From Neoaquamicrobium microcysteis (GTDB lineage: Bacteria > Pseudomonadota > Alphaproteobacteria > Rhizobiales > Rhizobiaceae), in the NCBI RefSeq assembly GCF_008180155.1, contig NZ_VSZS01000066.1:124001-188000 (forward strand): DNA of 64,000 nt. The letters run 5' to 3'. Each line of letters begins with the position of its first letter. The stretch's first letter is position 1. The notes below the pieces were generated by a model. The model worked only from the letters and a program-made list of their open reading frames with translations, ran no database searches and was not told the DNA's origin. Both the position numbers and the translations under genes were made by a program. Positions 29,310 through 38,316 of this stretch are shown here, one piece after another.

Positions 29310-30827
29310 ATGAGCGACATACGCGGCCGGCTGGCGCAGGGCTCGATCTGGATTCTGCTTGCGCGGGTGGCGACGAACGGGTCCGCCTTCGTCGGTACGC
29401 TGGTGCTGGCAAGGCTGCTGACGCCCGACGATTTCGGCCTCGTCGCAATAGCCGCCACCATCGCCTTCATCATCGCGTCGATCACCGAGCTGTCGCTGTC
29501 GTCGGCGCTGATCCACCTCAAGGAGATCGACGACGATCACCTGAGCACGGCCTTCACGCTCAACATGCTTCGCAGCGGCATCCTCGGCGCGCTGATCGCG
29601 GCGCTTGCGTCGCCCGTCGCATGGCTCTACGGCGAGCCGCGACTGGTCGCCGTCATGATCGCGGTCAGCGCGGTGATCCTTGTCTCGGGCCTGTCCAATC
29701 CGCGCATGGTCGTCTTCGCCAGAAACCTGTCCTTCCGGCAGGAAGCGCTGGTTCTGGGCGCAAACAAGGTGCTGGGGGTCATCGCCTCAATCACGGTCGC
29801 CCTCGTGTTCCGGTCGTACTGGGCCATCGTCGCCGGCCTTGCCGTCGCGCAACTCGTTTCAATCCTGCTGTCCTACGTGATGGTGCCTTTCAGGCCCCGC
29901 CTTACGTTGCGGCGCGCCAGGGGGTTGTTGTCTTATTCGGTGTGGCTGTCGCTGGGGCAGGCGATCAACACGCTGAACTGGAAATCCGACCATCTGTTCA
30001 TCGGCTACATGGCGGGCAACTCGGCGCTCGGCTTCTATACGCTGGGCGACAATCTCGCCCAGTTGCCGACTCGCGAGGCGACCGCACCGCTTTCGCAGAC
30101 GCTTTTTCCGGGCTTTGCCAAACTGCGTGACGAGACCGAACGTCTGCGCAGGGCTTATCGGCGCGCCCAGGCGCTGCTGTGCATGATCGCATTGCCGGCA
30201 GGGTTCGGGCTGGCGATGGTGGCCGAGCCGATGGTGCTGTTCGCCATCGGGGAGAAGTGGGCGCCGGTCATCCCGATCATCCAGCTTCTAGGCGGCATCT
30301 TCGCCATCCAGACATTGGCGAGCGCCGTCCAGCCGATGGCGCTGGCCATGGGCGTGACACGTACGCTGTTCAATCGCGATGCGCTGAATTTCGGCATCCG
30401 GATGCCGCTCATCATCGGCGGGCTGCTGACCGGCGGGTTGATGGGCGCGGTCTATGCGCGCTGCGTCAGCGGCGTCGTATCGACCTTCATCAACATGCTT
30501 CTGGCCCGGCGGCTGCTGGACCTGCCGCTGCGTACCCAGATCACCGACAATGCGAGGACGATCGCGGCAACGGCGGTGATGGTGGGTGGCTTGTCGCTGC
30601 TGTTCGACAGCATGCCTTCCGACCCGGCCGCCTTCATCGCCGTGAAGCATCTGGTCGGCATGGTGGTCACCGGGGCGGGGCTCTACATCGTCGCACTCGC
30701 CATAGCGTGGCTGGCTTGTGGCAGGCCCGAAGGACCGGAGCGCGAACTGGTCCAGATCGTCACCAAGCTTGCCTCCCCCATCGCCAACCTGGTCGCCCGT
30801 CGACCCGGGCCGGCTTCTTCGGAGTAG
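29310..30827 (+). CDS. Lipopolysaccharide/exopolysaccharide flippase (Wzx/ExoT-like, MOP superfamily)
   Basis: A 505-residue inner-membrane protein with about 14 predicted helices (from GSIWILLARVATNGSAFVGTLVLA). The conserved N-terminal ARLLTPDDFGLVAIA and central SHLFIG/YTLGDNLAQLP-like stretches are typical of polysaccharide transporters related to WzxC and ExoT. It should move lipid-linked repeat units across the inner membrane for polymerisation by the ExoQ-like protein at 35729. 43 bp after exoK. Confidence 0.88.
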   Translation: MSDIRGRLAQGSIWILLARVATNGSAFVGTLVLARLLTPDDFGLVAIAATIAFIIASITELSLSSALIHLKEIDDDHLSTAFTLNMLRSGILGALIAALASPVAWLYGEPRLVAVMIAVSAVILVSGLSNPRMVVFARNLSFRQEALVLGANKVLGVIASITVALVFRSYWAIVAGLAVAQLVSILLSYVMVPFRPRLTLRRARGLLSYSVWLSLGQAINTLNWKSDHLFIGYMAGNSALGFYTLGDNLAQLPTREATAPLSQTLFPGFAKLRDETERLRRAYRRAQALLCMIALPAGFGLAMVAEPMVLFAIGEKWAPVIPIIQLLGGIFAIQTLASAVQPMALAMGVTRTLFNRDALNFGIRMPLIIGGLLTGGLMGAVYARCVSGVVSTFINMLLARRLLDLPLRTQITDNARTIAATAVMVGGLSLLFDSMPSDPAAFIAVKHLVGMVVTGAGLYIVALAIAWLACGRPEGPERELVQIVTKLASPIANLVARRPGPASSE

Positions 30828-30830
30828 CGA

Positions 30831-31658
30831 ATGCAGAGTTCTGGAACCGCCGCAATCATGGAGACGCAATCGGCCTCGGGCGCCGTTGCTGCGGATGGGA
30901 CGCAGGGCATACCCAAGATCGTCCATTATGTCTGGGTGGGCACGCGGGCACTGCCAGACGAAGATCGCAGGCGTGTCGATGCGTGGCAGAAGATCATGCC
31001 CGACTGGGAGTTTCGCCGGTGGGGCAACGACGATGTGGATTTCTCCAGCCCTTTCATCCGTGGCGCTTTCTCGGTGCGCGCATGGAACCGCGTGTCGGAC
31101 TACACGCGGATGGACGCGCTTGCGCGGATAGGCGGCGTCTACCTCGATACCGACGTCGATATCGTCCGGCCATTCGATCCGCTTCTGTCCAACCGGGCGT
31201 TTCTAGGGTTTCAGACGGGCGACGAAAATCCGTCGGAGATGGTCAATGGCGCGGTGTTCGGCAGCGTTGCCGGACACTGGCTGCCCACGGCCATCCGCGA
31301 CCATTTCAACACGAAGGTGAAGGGCCATCTGGATATCGGCTCGTTTGCCGGACCGGGTCTTCTCACGCACATGCTGCGTGAGAAAGGGCTTCAAAGCTAC
31401 CGCGACGAGCCCTTCACCGTCGCCGACGTGACGCTGTACCCCAGGCGCTATTTCTACCCCTACTGGTGGGCCGACGAGTTCCACCCCGACTGCATCGTCG
31501 AGGACACGTTCGCGGTTCACCGATGGGCCGAGACCTGGGTGGCCAAGCCGGGCCTCAAGGCCAGATGGAAACGCAAATTCTTCAACCGGTTCGGCAGGCA
31601 TATGCCGGAGCTGGCGCTTTACGTAACCCGTGCCGTCGCCCGTCGGGCGGCGAGCTAA
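30831..31658 (+). CDS. GT32-type glycosyltransferase (OCH1/TcdA-TcdB DXD sugar-binding)
   Basis: A 275-residue enzyme. The N-terminus GIPKIVHYVWVG and the DxD block YTRMDALARIGGVYLDTDVDIV are diagnostic of the DXD-containing capsular and mannosyl transferases (GT32). The C-terminal region has the usual aromatic-rich HRWAETWV. ATG at 30831 follows GGAG that lies within the end of the flippase gene (4-bp gap), so translation is likely coupled. Sugar specificity is unknown. Confidence 0.9.
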   Translation: MQSSGTAAIMETQSASGAVAADGTQGIPKIVHYVWVGTRALPDEDRRRVDAWQKIMPDWEFRRWGNDDVDFSSPFIRGAFSVRAWNRVSDYTRMDALARIGGVYLDTDVDIVRPFDPLLSNRAFLGFQTGDENPSEMVNGAVFGSVAGHWLPTAIRDHFNTKVKGHLDIGSFAGPGLLTHMLREKGLQSYRDEPFTVADVTLYPRRYFYPYWWADEFHPDCIVEDTFAVHRWAETWVAKPGLKARWKRKFFNRFGRHMPELALYVTRAVARRAAS

Positions 31659-31671
31659 AAGAGGAAATCAC

Positions 31672-32733
31672 ATGCAGACTATCGCAATCGTCGATACGTC
31701 GATCTGCACCGACAATCTCGGTGACGAGATCATCATGGACGCGGTCAACGCCGTGGTTTGGGAGCTGTTCCCCAAGGCCTACATCTTCCGCGTGCCCAGC
31801 CACGAAGCGCTTTCGGACCGGACTCTCGGCTTCATCGGCAAGGCGGACTTCTGCTTCATCGGCGGGACGAACCTTCTCTCCTCCGACATCAGGCCGGACG
31901 GCCTGTGGCGGCTGAAGGCGACGGATGCGCCGCACTATGGCGCGGCACAGACCGTGTGCCTCGGCACCGGCTGGAACGACTACATGCCGGAGCCCACCGC
32001 GGAGACGCGATCCATCCTCAAGCAGGCGCTGTCCGCCGACCTGACCCACGCAGTCAGGGACAACTACACGCGGGCGCATCTCGAGCGAGCCGGCTTGCAG
32101 ACGACCTCGACCTGCTGCCCCACGACATGGTCGCTGACGCCGGAGCATTGCGCGACGATACCGACGAAGCGTGCGCCGTCGGCGGTCTTCACCCTGACCG
32201 CGTGGCGGCCGGACCCGGCTGCGGACAGGGCGTTCGTCGAACTGCTGCGACAACGCTACTCGAAGGTTCACTTCTTCCCGCAGATGCAGGACGACTGGGA
32301 ATATTTCCGCTCGTTCGGGTGGGAGGATATCGAAGTGGTTACACCGACCACCGAAGGGTACACGCGCTTTCTGGAAAGCGAGGATGTCGACTTCATCGGC
32401 ACGCGCCTGCACGGCGGCATACGCGCCCTGCAGAAGGGCCGGCGCGCACTCATCCTTGCGATCGACAATCGGGCGGCCGAGATCGGAAAGGACGTGGCCC
32501 TGCCCGTCGTGGACCGGACGGCGACGGACGAGATCGCCAACTGGATCGACGGCGGGGCGGCGACCGCCATCACGATACCGCAGGCCGCGATCGACCGCTG
32601 GAAGGCGCAGTTCACAGGCGAGGGGCGCGTACCGGCAACTGCAAGGCTCCGTCCGCCACCGGTGCAGGCGGGGGCAGGCAGCAGGCTTGTTCGGCGCGCC
32701 AAGCACGCGCTGGGAAGGGCGTTGCGAAATTGA
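31672..32733 (+). CDS. Polysaccharide pyruvyl transferase family protein (first)
   Basis: A 353-residue member of the pyruvyltransferase family (TSICTDNLGDEIIMDAVNAVVWELFP at the N-terminus, FIGGTNLLSS near 60, and C-terminal FLESEDVDFIGTRLHGGIRALQKGRRALIL with the conserved H-G). These enzymes add pyruvate ketals from phosphoenolpyruvate to sugar residues; some family members have other activities. Start ATG at 31672 has GAGGA upstream; a 14-codon upstream extension is rejected. Its stop overlaps the next start. Confidence 0.88.
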   Translation: MQTIAIVDTSICTDNLGDEIIMDAVNAVVWELFPKAYIFRVPSHEALSDRTLGFIGKADFCFIGGTNLLSSDIRPDGLWRLKATDAPHYGAAQTVCLGTGWNDYMPEPTAETRSILKQALSADLTHAVRDNYTRAHLERAGLQTTSTCCPTTWSLTPEHCATIPTKRAPSAVFTLTAWRPDPAADRAFVELLRQRYSKVHFFPQMQDDWEYFRSFGWEDIEVVTPTTEGYTRFLESEDVDFIGTRLHGGIRALQKGRRALILAIDNRAAEIGKDVALPVVDRTATDEIANWIDGGAATAITIPQAAIDRWKAQFTGEGRVPATARLRPPPVQAGAGSRLVRRAKHALGRALRN

Positions 32734-33614
32734 CGATCGACGAAGCCCTACGCCCTGTCGAGGGTAGCAAACCGGGATCGAGCCCGTTCCCGGACATGCC
32801 GACCTTCCAGCTCGACATATTGAGCCTGCCATCCTCGACGCAGCGGCGCGAGCGCATGGCGGCGATGCTTGATGGCGCGGGTATCGAAAACTGGCGGTTC
32901 TTCGACGCCGTTCCGCCCGAAGAATGCCTGTTGCCCTACGATGAAGCGGCGGCTTTCAAGGCTTATGGATCGACGCTTTCGCGCGCCGAAATAAGCTGTG
33001 CCGCCAGCCATATCGGCATCATCGAGCGTTTCGTGCGGGAGGGCGACGCCGACTATCTGGTGGTGTTCGAAGACGACATAGTCATCGACCCGACGCTGAA
33101 CATCGCCGGCTATCTGCAGATCATGCAGCTTGCGGGCATCGAGTACATGAAGATGTACGCGCGGTTCTTCGTTCCGGCACGGTTCATCACGTCGTTCAAT
33201 CGCTTCGTGCTCTACCGGTTCCTGTTTCCGCCGCTGGGAACGCAGGCCTACATCCTGTCGCGCAAGGGTGCGCGGGCGATGCTGGACGGTTTCGTCAGAC
33301 ACGGCAGCATCGACATGCCGATCGACCAGCTGATGGACTGTCACGAGCGTGCGGTGCTGCCGATCTACACGATCTATCCGTTTCAGGTGATGGAGCTGAA
33401 CGTGCCCACCACCATTCACGACGCCGCGAATGTGGAGAGCAAGGAAGCGCGCAACCGGATGCTGATGGCCAGCGGGCCATCCGCGCCGCGACGGTTCGAA
33501 CTTCTGGAAAAGTTTGTCCGCAAGTATCGCAACATGCGTATGGAGCGGATCGACAGGCAGACGCGGGATGCCATCAAGCAGATGCTGACGGATCTCGGGT
33601 CCATCCGGCTTTGA
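32730..33614 (+). CDS. Glycosyltransferase family 25 protein
   Basis: A 294-residue GT25 enzyme if started at TTG 32730, which overlaps the preceding stop (TTGA); ATG at 32796 would give 272 residues and begins nearer the family's normal N-terminus (MPTFQLDILSLPSSTQRRERM). Family features: LSRAEISCAASHIGIIERFV, the acidic DYLVVFEDDIVI, and GTQAYILSRKGARAML. GT25 proteins are typically LOS galactosyltransferases. Here it probably decorates the exopolysaccharide. Confidence 0.87.
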   Translation: MTIDEALRPVEGSKPGSSPFPDMPTFQLDILSLPSSTQRRERMAAMLDGAGIENWRFFDAVPPEECLLPYDEAAAFKAYGSTLSRAEISCAASHIGIIERFVREGDADYLVVFEDDIVIDPTLNIAGYLQIMQLAGIEYMKMYARFFVPARFITSFNRFVLYRFLFPPLGTQAYILSRKGARAMLDGFVRHGSIDMPIDQLMDCHERAVLPIYTIYPFQVMELNVPTTIHDAANVESKEARNRMLMASGPSAPRRFELLEKFVRKYRNMRMERIDRQTRDAIKQMLTDLGSIRL

Positions 33615-33682
33615 TTTAGGCAACGCTGCAATAGCAGATCAAGGAGACAAGAGGCATCAACTAGCGGGCGGGGGTAAGGATC

Positions 33683-34573
33683 ATGATGAGACTTACCTAT
33701 TTTCAGGGCCATGTGCCCAATTTCGGCGACGAACTGAACCCCTACGTGTTCGACCGGCTGCTGCCGGAGGGGTTTCTGGACGACAATGACGACGAGCTGC
33801 TGCTCGGAATCGGCTCGATCATCCTCGACAGCATGCCCAGGGAACCCCTCAAGCATGTGGTGGGGTCCGGTCACGCCTACCTCGATCCGCCGGACGTGGC
33901 GGATGGAAACTGGAACATCGTCTTCGTTCGCGGGCCGCGCACCGCGTCGAACCTCGGCCTTCCTCCGTCGAAGGCGATCTGCGACGGTGCGGTCCTACTT
34001 CGCGCGCTGGACGACCTGCCCTCGCCGGACGAGAGCGATGAGATCGCCTTTATGCCGCATTATGAAAGCCTCGATCGCGGCTTCTGGCAGGCGGCTTGCG
34101 ACCTTGCCGGCATCACGATGATCGACCCGAGGGACGACATAGAATCCATCATATCGCGCATCCGCGGGCTGCGGGTTCTCGTGACCGAGGCGATGCACGG
34201 GGCGATCGTCGCCGACGCGGTGCGAACGCCATGGGTGGCGGTGCGCAACCTCAACAAGCATCACCGGCACAAGTGGGACGACTGGGCCGACGCGCTCGAC
34301 ATCGACCTGCGCCGTCATCCGCTCGGCCCATCCAGCACGATGGAGCTTTACGTGACGCTGTCGGGCGGGCGAGGGCAGGTGAACGGCCGGGCCGGGAGAT
34401 GGAGCCGGTCGCGTCTGGCAAGGCCGCTGGACAAGGCGCTGCTGCACAATGCCGCGCGCAACCTGCTGCGGCTGGCAAAATGCGAACCCCAGCTCAGCGA
34501 CGATGTCGCCATCGAACGCGCGACCGACAGGGCAGTGACTGCGGTGTCGGACTTCGTCAGCAGCCGGAGCTAG
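33683..34573 (+). CDS. exoV: Polysaccharide pyruvyl transferase family protein, ExoV-like (second)
   Basis: A 296-residue protein with the short ExoV-like architecture: MRLTYFQGHVPNFGDELNPYVFDRLLPEGF at the N-terminus and LVTEAMHGAIVADAVRTPWVAV, the conserved family block, at about 168-190. In succinoglycan synthesis ExoV adds the terminal pyruvate ketal. Start 33683 or the next ATG at 33686; AAGG lies just upstream. Last gene of the plus-strand block, followed by the palindromic element at 34574. Confidence 0.8.
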   Translation: MMRLTYFQGHVPNFGDELNPYVFDRLLPEGFLDDNDDELLLGIGSIILDSMPREPLKHVVGSGHAYLDPPDVADGNWNIVFVRGPRTASNLGLPPSKAICDGAVLLRALDDLPSPDESDEIAFMPHYESLDRGFWQAACDLAGITMIDPRDDIESIISRIRGLRVLVTEAMHGAIVADAVRTPWVAVRNLNKHHRHKWDDWADALDIDLRRHPLGPSSTMELYVTLSGGRGQVNGRAGRWSRSRLARPLDKALLHNAARNLLRLAKCEPQLSDDVAIERATDRAVTAVSDFVSSRS

Positions 34574-34673
34574 AGCGCGTCGCGATCTTTCAGATTCGCT
34601 CCATGTGCTTTAGCTGCCTGTTTTGAGGCATGTCTTCGTGCCGAAACCGATTCCCACTTTCGGGAGACATGCC
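34574..34673. repeat. Rhizobial-type palindromic intergenic element
   Basis: About 100 bp between two convergent genes. The right half is a hairpin GGCATGTCT (34627-34635) / AGACATGCC (34665-34673), with an inner CCGAAA / TTTCGG stem. The left half (GAGCGCGTCGCGATC...GATTCGCTC) forms another imperfect hairpin. From memory, near-identical elements (GCATGTCTT...CCGAAAACCGGTTCCCAC...) are dispersed in many rhizobial intergenic regions. It may act as a bidirectional transcript end here. Confidence 0.7.
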
Positions 34674-35729
34674 TTAGCAGGTGACGGCGAGCGACGAATA
34701 GAGCGCGAGGTAGTCGGTCGCCGCGCGTTCCATGGACAGCCGCTCGTTCATGTAGGCGCGCGGCTCGAAGGACCCGAGCCGCGACCAGAACAGCGGCAGC
34801 ACGTCCTCGAAATCGTCAATCCTGAACGTCATGCCGCATCGCTCATCGAAATAGGGCACGCTGGAAACGGTGAGTTTGGGGCTGGCGAACCGTCTCAGGA
34901 TCGGATCGACAAGCTCGCCCTCGTCCCATGCCAGTACCGGCACGTTGGCGGCCATGGCTTCCTGATAGGCAAGGCCCTGCGTCTCATGCTCGCACAAGAA
35001 CAGCAGCGCTCGGCATTCCTTCAGCGCGCTGTCGTAGTCCGACCGGATATGTCCGCCGTAGCGCAGGACCCTGTGCGAGCGCCCGGCCTTGTCCAGGCGC
35101 TCCGTGACGCGGTCGAGCACCTCAGGAACGCGCTGGTCGCGGTGCCAGCGGATCTTGTCGTAGATTAGGAAATCCACCGGCTTGTCGGCCAGCGCCATTT
35201 GCGGGCCAGTGTATCTGTCGACGCCCGCGGGCCAGACGCGCAGCTTGTCGCCACAATAGGGGCGGTTGTAGTCGACCGCCCACTGGCACGGCTGGATGAG
35301 GATGCGCATTCTTTCCTGCCCGGCGATCTGCACCGTCCTGTCCGGCAGGCCGAGATCGCCATGGCCGAACACGACGGGATTGGGCAGGTCGACGGCTTCG
35401 ATGACGCCGGGATAGCCGGCCAGCCCGATCGGATAGTGGGGACGGGCCCTTGCCGCGGCGAAATCATTTATCCGGACGTTGCACCCGGCCGCCCGCAGTG
35501 ACCGCACCAGTGACAGGAAGGCTGTGTAGAAGCCCGTGTGAACCTGCCGGCGTCGCAGGGAACGCCAGGCGTAGCGCGCTATGCGGCGACCGTTGGAATA
35601 GAGGCTGCCGCCGACACCGGGCAGGGCGTAGCGCTCGTAGCCGTGATAGAACAGGAGAACCAGCGGTGCGCCCGAAACGTCGGTTTCAAGTGCGGGAAAC
35701 GGCATGGTTTCGCGTTCGGCCAACGCCAT
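34674..35729 (-). CDS. Glycosyltransferase, GT4-like (GT-B fold)
   Basis: A 351-residue protein. The C-terminal half shows the retaining GT-B pattern: HRVLRYGGHIRSDYDSALKECRALLFLCEHETQGLAYQEAMAANVPVLAWDEG, where E..GLAYQEAMA is the donor-binding E-x7-E region. The N-terminal half is unusual, with VLLFYHGYERYALPGVGGSLY. Start ATG at 35729 overlaps the exoQ stop (ATGA); an in-frame TTG just before it is ignored. Last gene of the exoY-exoF-exoQ operon. Confidence 0.82.
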   Translation of the reverse strand: MALAERETMPFPALETDVSGAPLVLLFYHGYERYALPGVGGSLYSNGRRIARYAWRSLRRRQVHTGFYTAFLSLVRSLRAAGCNVRINDFAAARARPHYPIGLAGYPGVIEAVDLPNPVVFGHGDLGLPDRTVQIAGQERMRILIQPCQWAVDYNRPYCGDKLRVWPAGVDRYTGPQMALADKPVDFLIYDKIRWHRDQRVPEVLDRVTERLDKAGRSHRVLRYGGHIRSDYDSALKECRALLFLCEHETQGLAYQEAMAANVPVLAWDEGELVDPILRRFASPKLTVSSVPYFDERCGMTFRIDDFEDVLPLFWSRLGSFEPRAYMNERLSMERAATDYLALYSSLAVTC

Positions 35730-37033
35730 CAACGCAACCTCCGGGGCAGGGCATAGATGGGTTGGGCAACCAGCTGATGCGGGCTTCGCTCTGCGTCCCG
35801 TCGGGCCTGCCTGCGATGATGCCGCCTGTGCTGCATCGCGTATACCAGCGCGCAGATGGCGATGATGGTGACGATGCTGAACTGGAAGTAGGTGGTCACT
35901 TCGAGAAAGCTGGTGCAGATGACCTGGGTCATGAAAGCGGCAAAGAAAGCGCTTTCGGGCGAGGGTGAACGAAGAGCCCAGACGAGTACGCCGAAGAACG
36001 CGCCGTAGAGCATCAGAACCTGAATGCCGACGCCGATAATGCCGATCTCGACCGCGTTGGAAAGATAGGTGTTATGGAAGTTGAAGCCGCTGCGGCTGGC
36101 GATGCCGAACAAATCCCATAGCACCTCGGCCGGGATGTTGCCATGAACCCAGAACGCCTGGTAGCCGACGCCGAGCCATGGCCGGTCGGCAATCATCATC
36201 ATCGCGACTTCCCACAGGTCGGTGCGTCCGGTGAGCGTGTCGTCCTTGCCCGACAGGTTGAGGAAGCCGGACATGAGGGTCTCGCCATAGATCACGAGAA
36301 AGGCTGCTGCGATGATGCCGATGCAGACTGTGAAGCCGCCGGCAAGAAGGAGCAGGAGAGGTGGAAGCCTGCGCAGCAGCAGGACGGTGATTCCGACGCC
36401 GAGCGCTGGAACGATGAGGGTCATCGCGCCGGTCGATTGAGCGAGTATGAGCAGCGGGCCGCAGACCAGCAGCCCGCCCGCGGCCCCCCACCTGATGGGC
36501 CAGGGGCTTCCCCGGTCGAAAACGATGGCGAGCGCCGCCAATGCGAAGCCGGTGATGACGCCGGCAAAGGCGTTCTTGCTGCCGAAAATGCCGATCCAGG
36601 CTCCGATATCGTCGCGCACACGCCCGAACAGCAGGCTGCCGACGACGCCGAAGCCGTAAATCCAGAACAGGCAGCGCACGAATGCGATGGGGGCTACGCG
36701 ACCCGCAATGACGATTGCAACGGCGATGGTGAGCGCAAGCTGGATCGAATGACGCAGCGAGTTCGACGGATAGTCGGACCACAGAACGGAAAGCGCGCAG
36801 AAAGCCGGCAATGCGAACAGATACCAGTGGCGCACCAGCACCTGCATGCTTGCGAAGGGTTTGGATATCACCAGCAGCGAACCGGCGAGCAGGAACAGAA
36901 GCGCCGCGCGAGAGCCGAAGAGAGGATTGAGGATGAGCGCGGCAAGCGCGACGATCGTCAGGCTGACGGCGACATGGATGCGCAGAGGTCGCCGCGAGAC
37001 GTGGTCGAGCGTCTCGTAGGTCGCGAAGGTCAA
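35729..37033 (-). CDS. exoQ: Exopolysaccharide polymerase, ExoQ-like (O-antigen ligase/Wzy_C family)
   Basis: Inner-membrane polymerase that joins lipid-linked repeat units in the periplasm. 434 residues with about 11 helices and the Wzy_C signature in the periplasmic loop (FGSKNAFAG near 155; DTLTGRTDLWEVAMMMIADRPWLGVGYQAFW about 270-300). The only available start is TTG at 37033, which overlaps the exoF stop (TTGA), indicating coupled translation. The order exoY-exoF-exoQ is the same as in succinoglycan loci. Confidence 0.9.
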   Translation of the reverse strand: MTFATYETLDHVSRRPLRIHVAVSLTIVALAALILNPLFGSRAALLFLLAGSLLVISKPFASMQVLVRHWYLFALPAFCALSVLWSDYPSNSLRHSIQLALTIAVAIVIAGRVAPIAFVRCLFWIYGFGVVGSLLFGRVRDDIGAWIGIFGSKNAFAGVITGFALAALAIVFDRGSPWPIRWGAAGGLLVCGPLLILAQSTGAMTLIVPALGVGITVLLLRRLPPLLLLLAGGFTVCIGIIAAAFLVIYGETLMSGFLNLSGKDDTLTGRTDLWEVAMMMIADRPWLGVGYQAFWVHGNIPAEVLWDLFGIASRSGFNFHNTYLSNAVEIGIIGVGIQVLMLYGAFFGVLVWALRSPSPESAFFAAFMTQVICTSFLEVTTYFQFSIVTIIAICALVYAMQHRRHHRRQARRDAERSPHQLVAQPIYALPRRLR

Positions 37034-38280
37034 CCGGGCAGCCCCGGTGCGGTCTTCAGCGTGGTGCGGACCGAGATGATGTCGCCCGGCAGAACAGGAG
37101 TGTTCTCGCCCGCCGAAATCTGCTGCGTCACGCCATCGACCACACGCGTCAGCTCGAACGTCGTGTCCGGCTCGCCGCCCAGCACGCCGGGCAGGGTGCT
37201 GGCGAAGGAAACCGCCTCGGACAGGAGCCCGGCGTACATTTCCTGCCGCAGGGTGGCCTCGTCCAGCTCGGCTTCGGTCTTCTGGCGCTCCTGCGCAACC
37301 TCCGCCTCGATGTTGTTGCGCAGCCCGATGATCTCCTGCTCGGTCTTGCTGATTTCCTGCCGGGCGCGGAGCATGGATGTTTCCAGGTCAAGCTGCTTGC
37401 CTTCCATGTCGGCGATGGTGCGCTCTATGCCGAGCACGCGCGTGTTGACGACCAGCCCCTTCTGGGCGAGCGAGTCGACATCCGAAAGCTCGCGCCTTGC
37501 CAAGTCGATCTGGCGCTGCTGGGTGACGGACTTCTGCTCCAGCGCGGTGACCTCCCGTTGCAGCAGGTCGCGGAGGTCGTTGAGCACGTCGAGTTGCAGC
37601 GTCAGCTTGCGGTTGCGCGCAGTAAGGATCGACATTTCGTCGGCCATGATCGAACTGACGCGGGCGAGGCCCTCGAGCTCTTCGGCAACGGCGAAGCCTT
37701 CCTCGCCCTTCGCTTCGGCCTCAAGGCGGGCGCGGCGGACAAGAAGGCGCACCCGGTCCTGCGATGCGATGGCATGCTGGCCGCGGGCATTGATGAAGTC
37801 GCGTTCAATACGTGCGCCTTCAAGCCGGCGCTGGCCGCCGGCAAGGCTGACCGCCTTCAGCACCGTTATGCCGGGAACGAAGGCGTACTGGCCCGGCGCC
37901 TGAACGTCACCGTTGATGTAGAACGGGCGGTAGGTGGCGATCTCGACCGATGCCTGCGGCTTGTCTGACAGGCCGAAGCTCTGCTGGAGCGTATCGGAAA
38001 TCGCCTTCGAGATTTCAGCGGTGGTGAGGCCGCCTGCTTCCATCTCGCCCACGAAGGGCACAGACAGCCTGCCTGCCGAGTCGATCATGTATTCGCCGCT
38101 GATCGCGGTCCATTCGCGAAATGCGCCTTCGACGGTCTGCCACTCGACCACGCGAATGCGAAGCTTGTCCTGGCTGCCGAGCAGATAATCGTCCGCCTTT
38201 GCAGGCATCAGCGAAGCAAGCACGATGGCGATTGCAAACGCGGTGCGCGCGCCAAGTGTGCCGAGCGTGTTACGCATCAT
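37030..38280 (-). CDS. exoF: Polysaccharide export protein ExoF (Wza-like N-terminus, long coiled coil)
   Basis: A 416-residue exported protein. Signal peptide (ARTAFAIAIVLASLMPAKA), then the polysaccharide export (Wza/SLBB) domain: DDYLLGSQDKLRIRVVEWQ, GRLSVPFVGEMEAGGLT, and FYINGDVQAPGQYAFVPGITVLKAVSLAGG. Residues ~170-370 form a long coiled coil unlike Wza, as in ExoF. ATG at 38280 has AGGAG upstream. It works with ExoP and ExoQ in export. Confidence 0.92.
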   Translation of the reverse strand: MMRNTLGTLGARTAFAIAIVLASLMPAKADDYLLGSQDKLRIRVVEWQTVEGAFREWTAISGEYMIDSAGRLSVPFVGEMEAGGLTTAEISKAISDTLQQSFGLSDKPQASVEIATYRPFYINGDVQAPGQYAFVPGITVLKAVSLAGGQRRLEGARIERDFINARGQHAIASQDRVRLLVRRARLEAEAKGEEGFAVAEELEGLARVSSIMADEMSILTARNRKLTLQLDVLNDLRDLLQREVTALEQKSVTQQRQIDLARRELSDVDSLAQKGLVVNTRVLGIERTIADMEGKQLDLETSMLRARQEISKTEQEIIGLRNNIEAEVAQERQKTEAELDEATLRQEMYAGLLSEAVSFASTLPGVLGGEPDTTFELTRVVDGVTQQISAGENTPVLPGDIISVRTTLKTAPGLPG

Positions 38281-38316
38281 GGAAACTCCTGCGTTGCGCG
38301 CCTTTAGCGGCGCGCC

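Noticed and set aside
32730-32795. ATG at 32796 as the start of the GT25 gene
   Set aside because: Not excluded. TTG at 32730 was used because it overlaps the preceding stop (TTGA), as the exoQ start does in the same region.
36143-37903. 586-codon plus-strand frame opposite exoQ and exoF
   Set aside because: Crosses two well-supported minus-strand genes and lacks any family resemblance.
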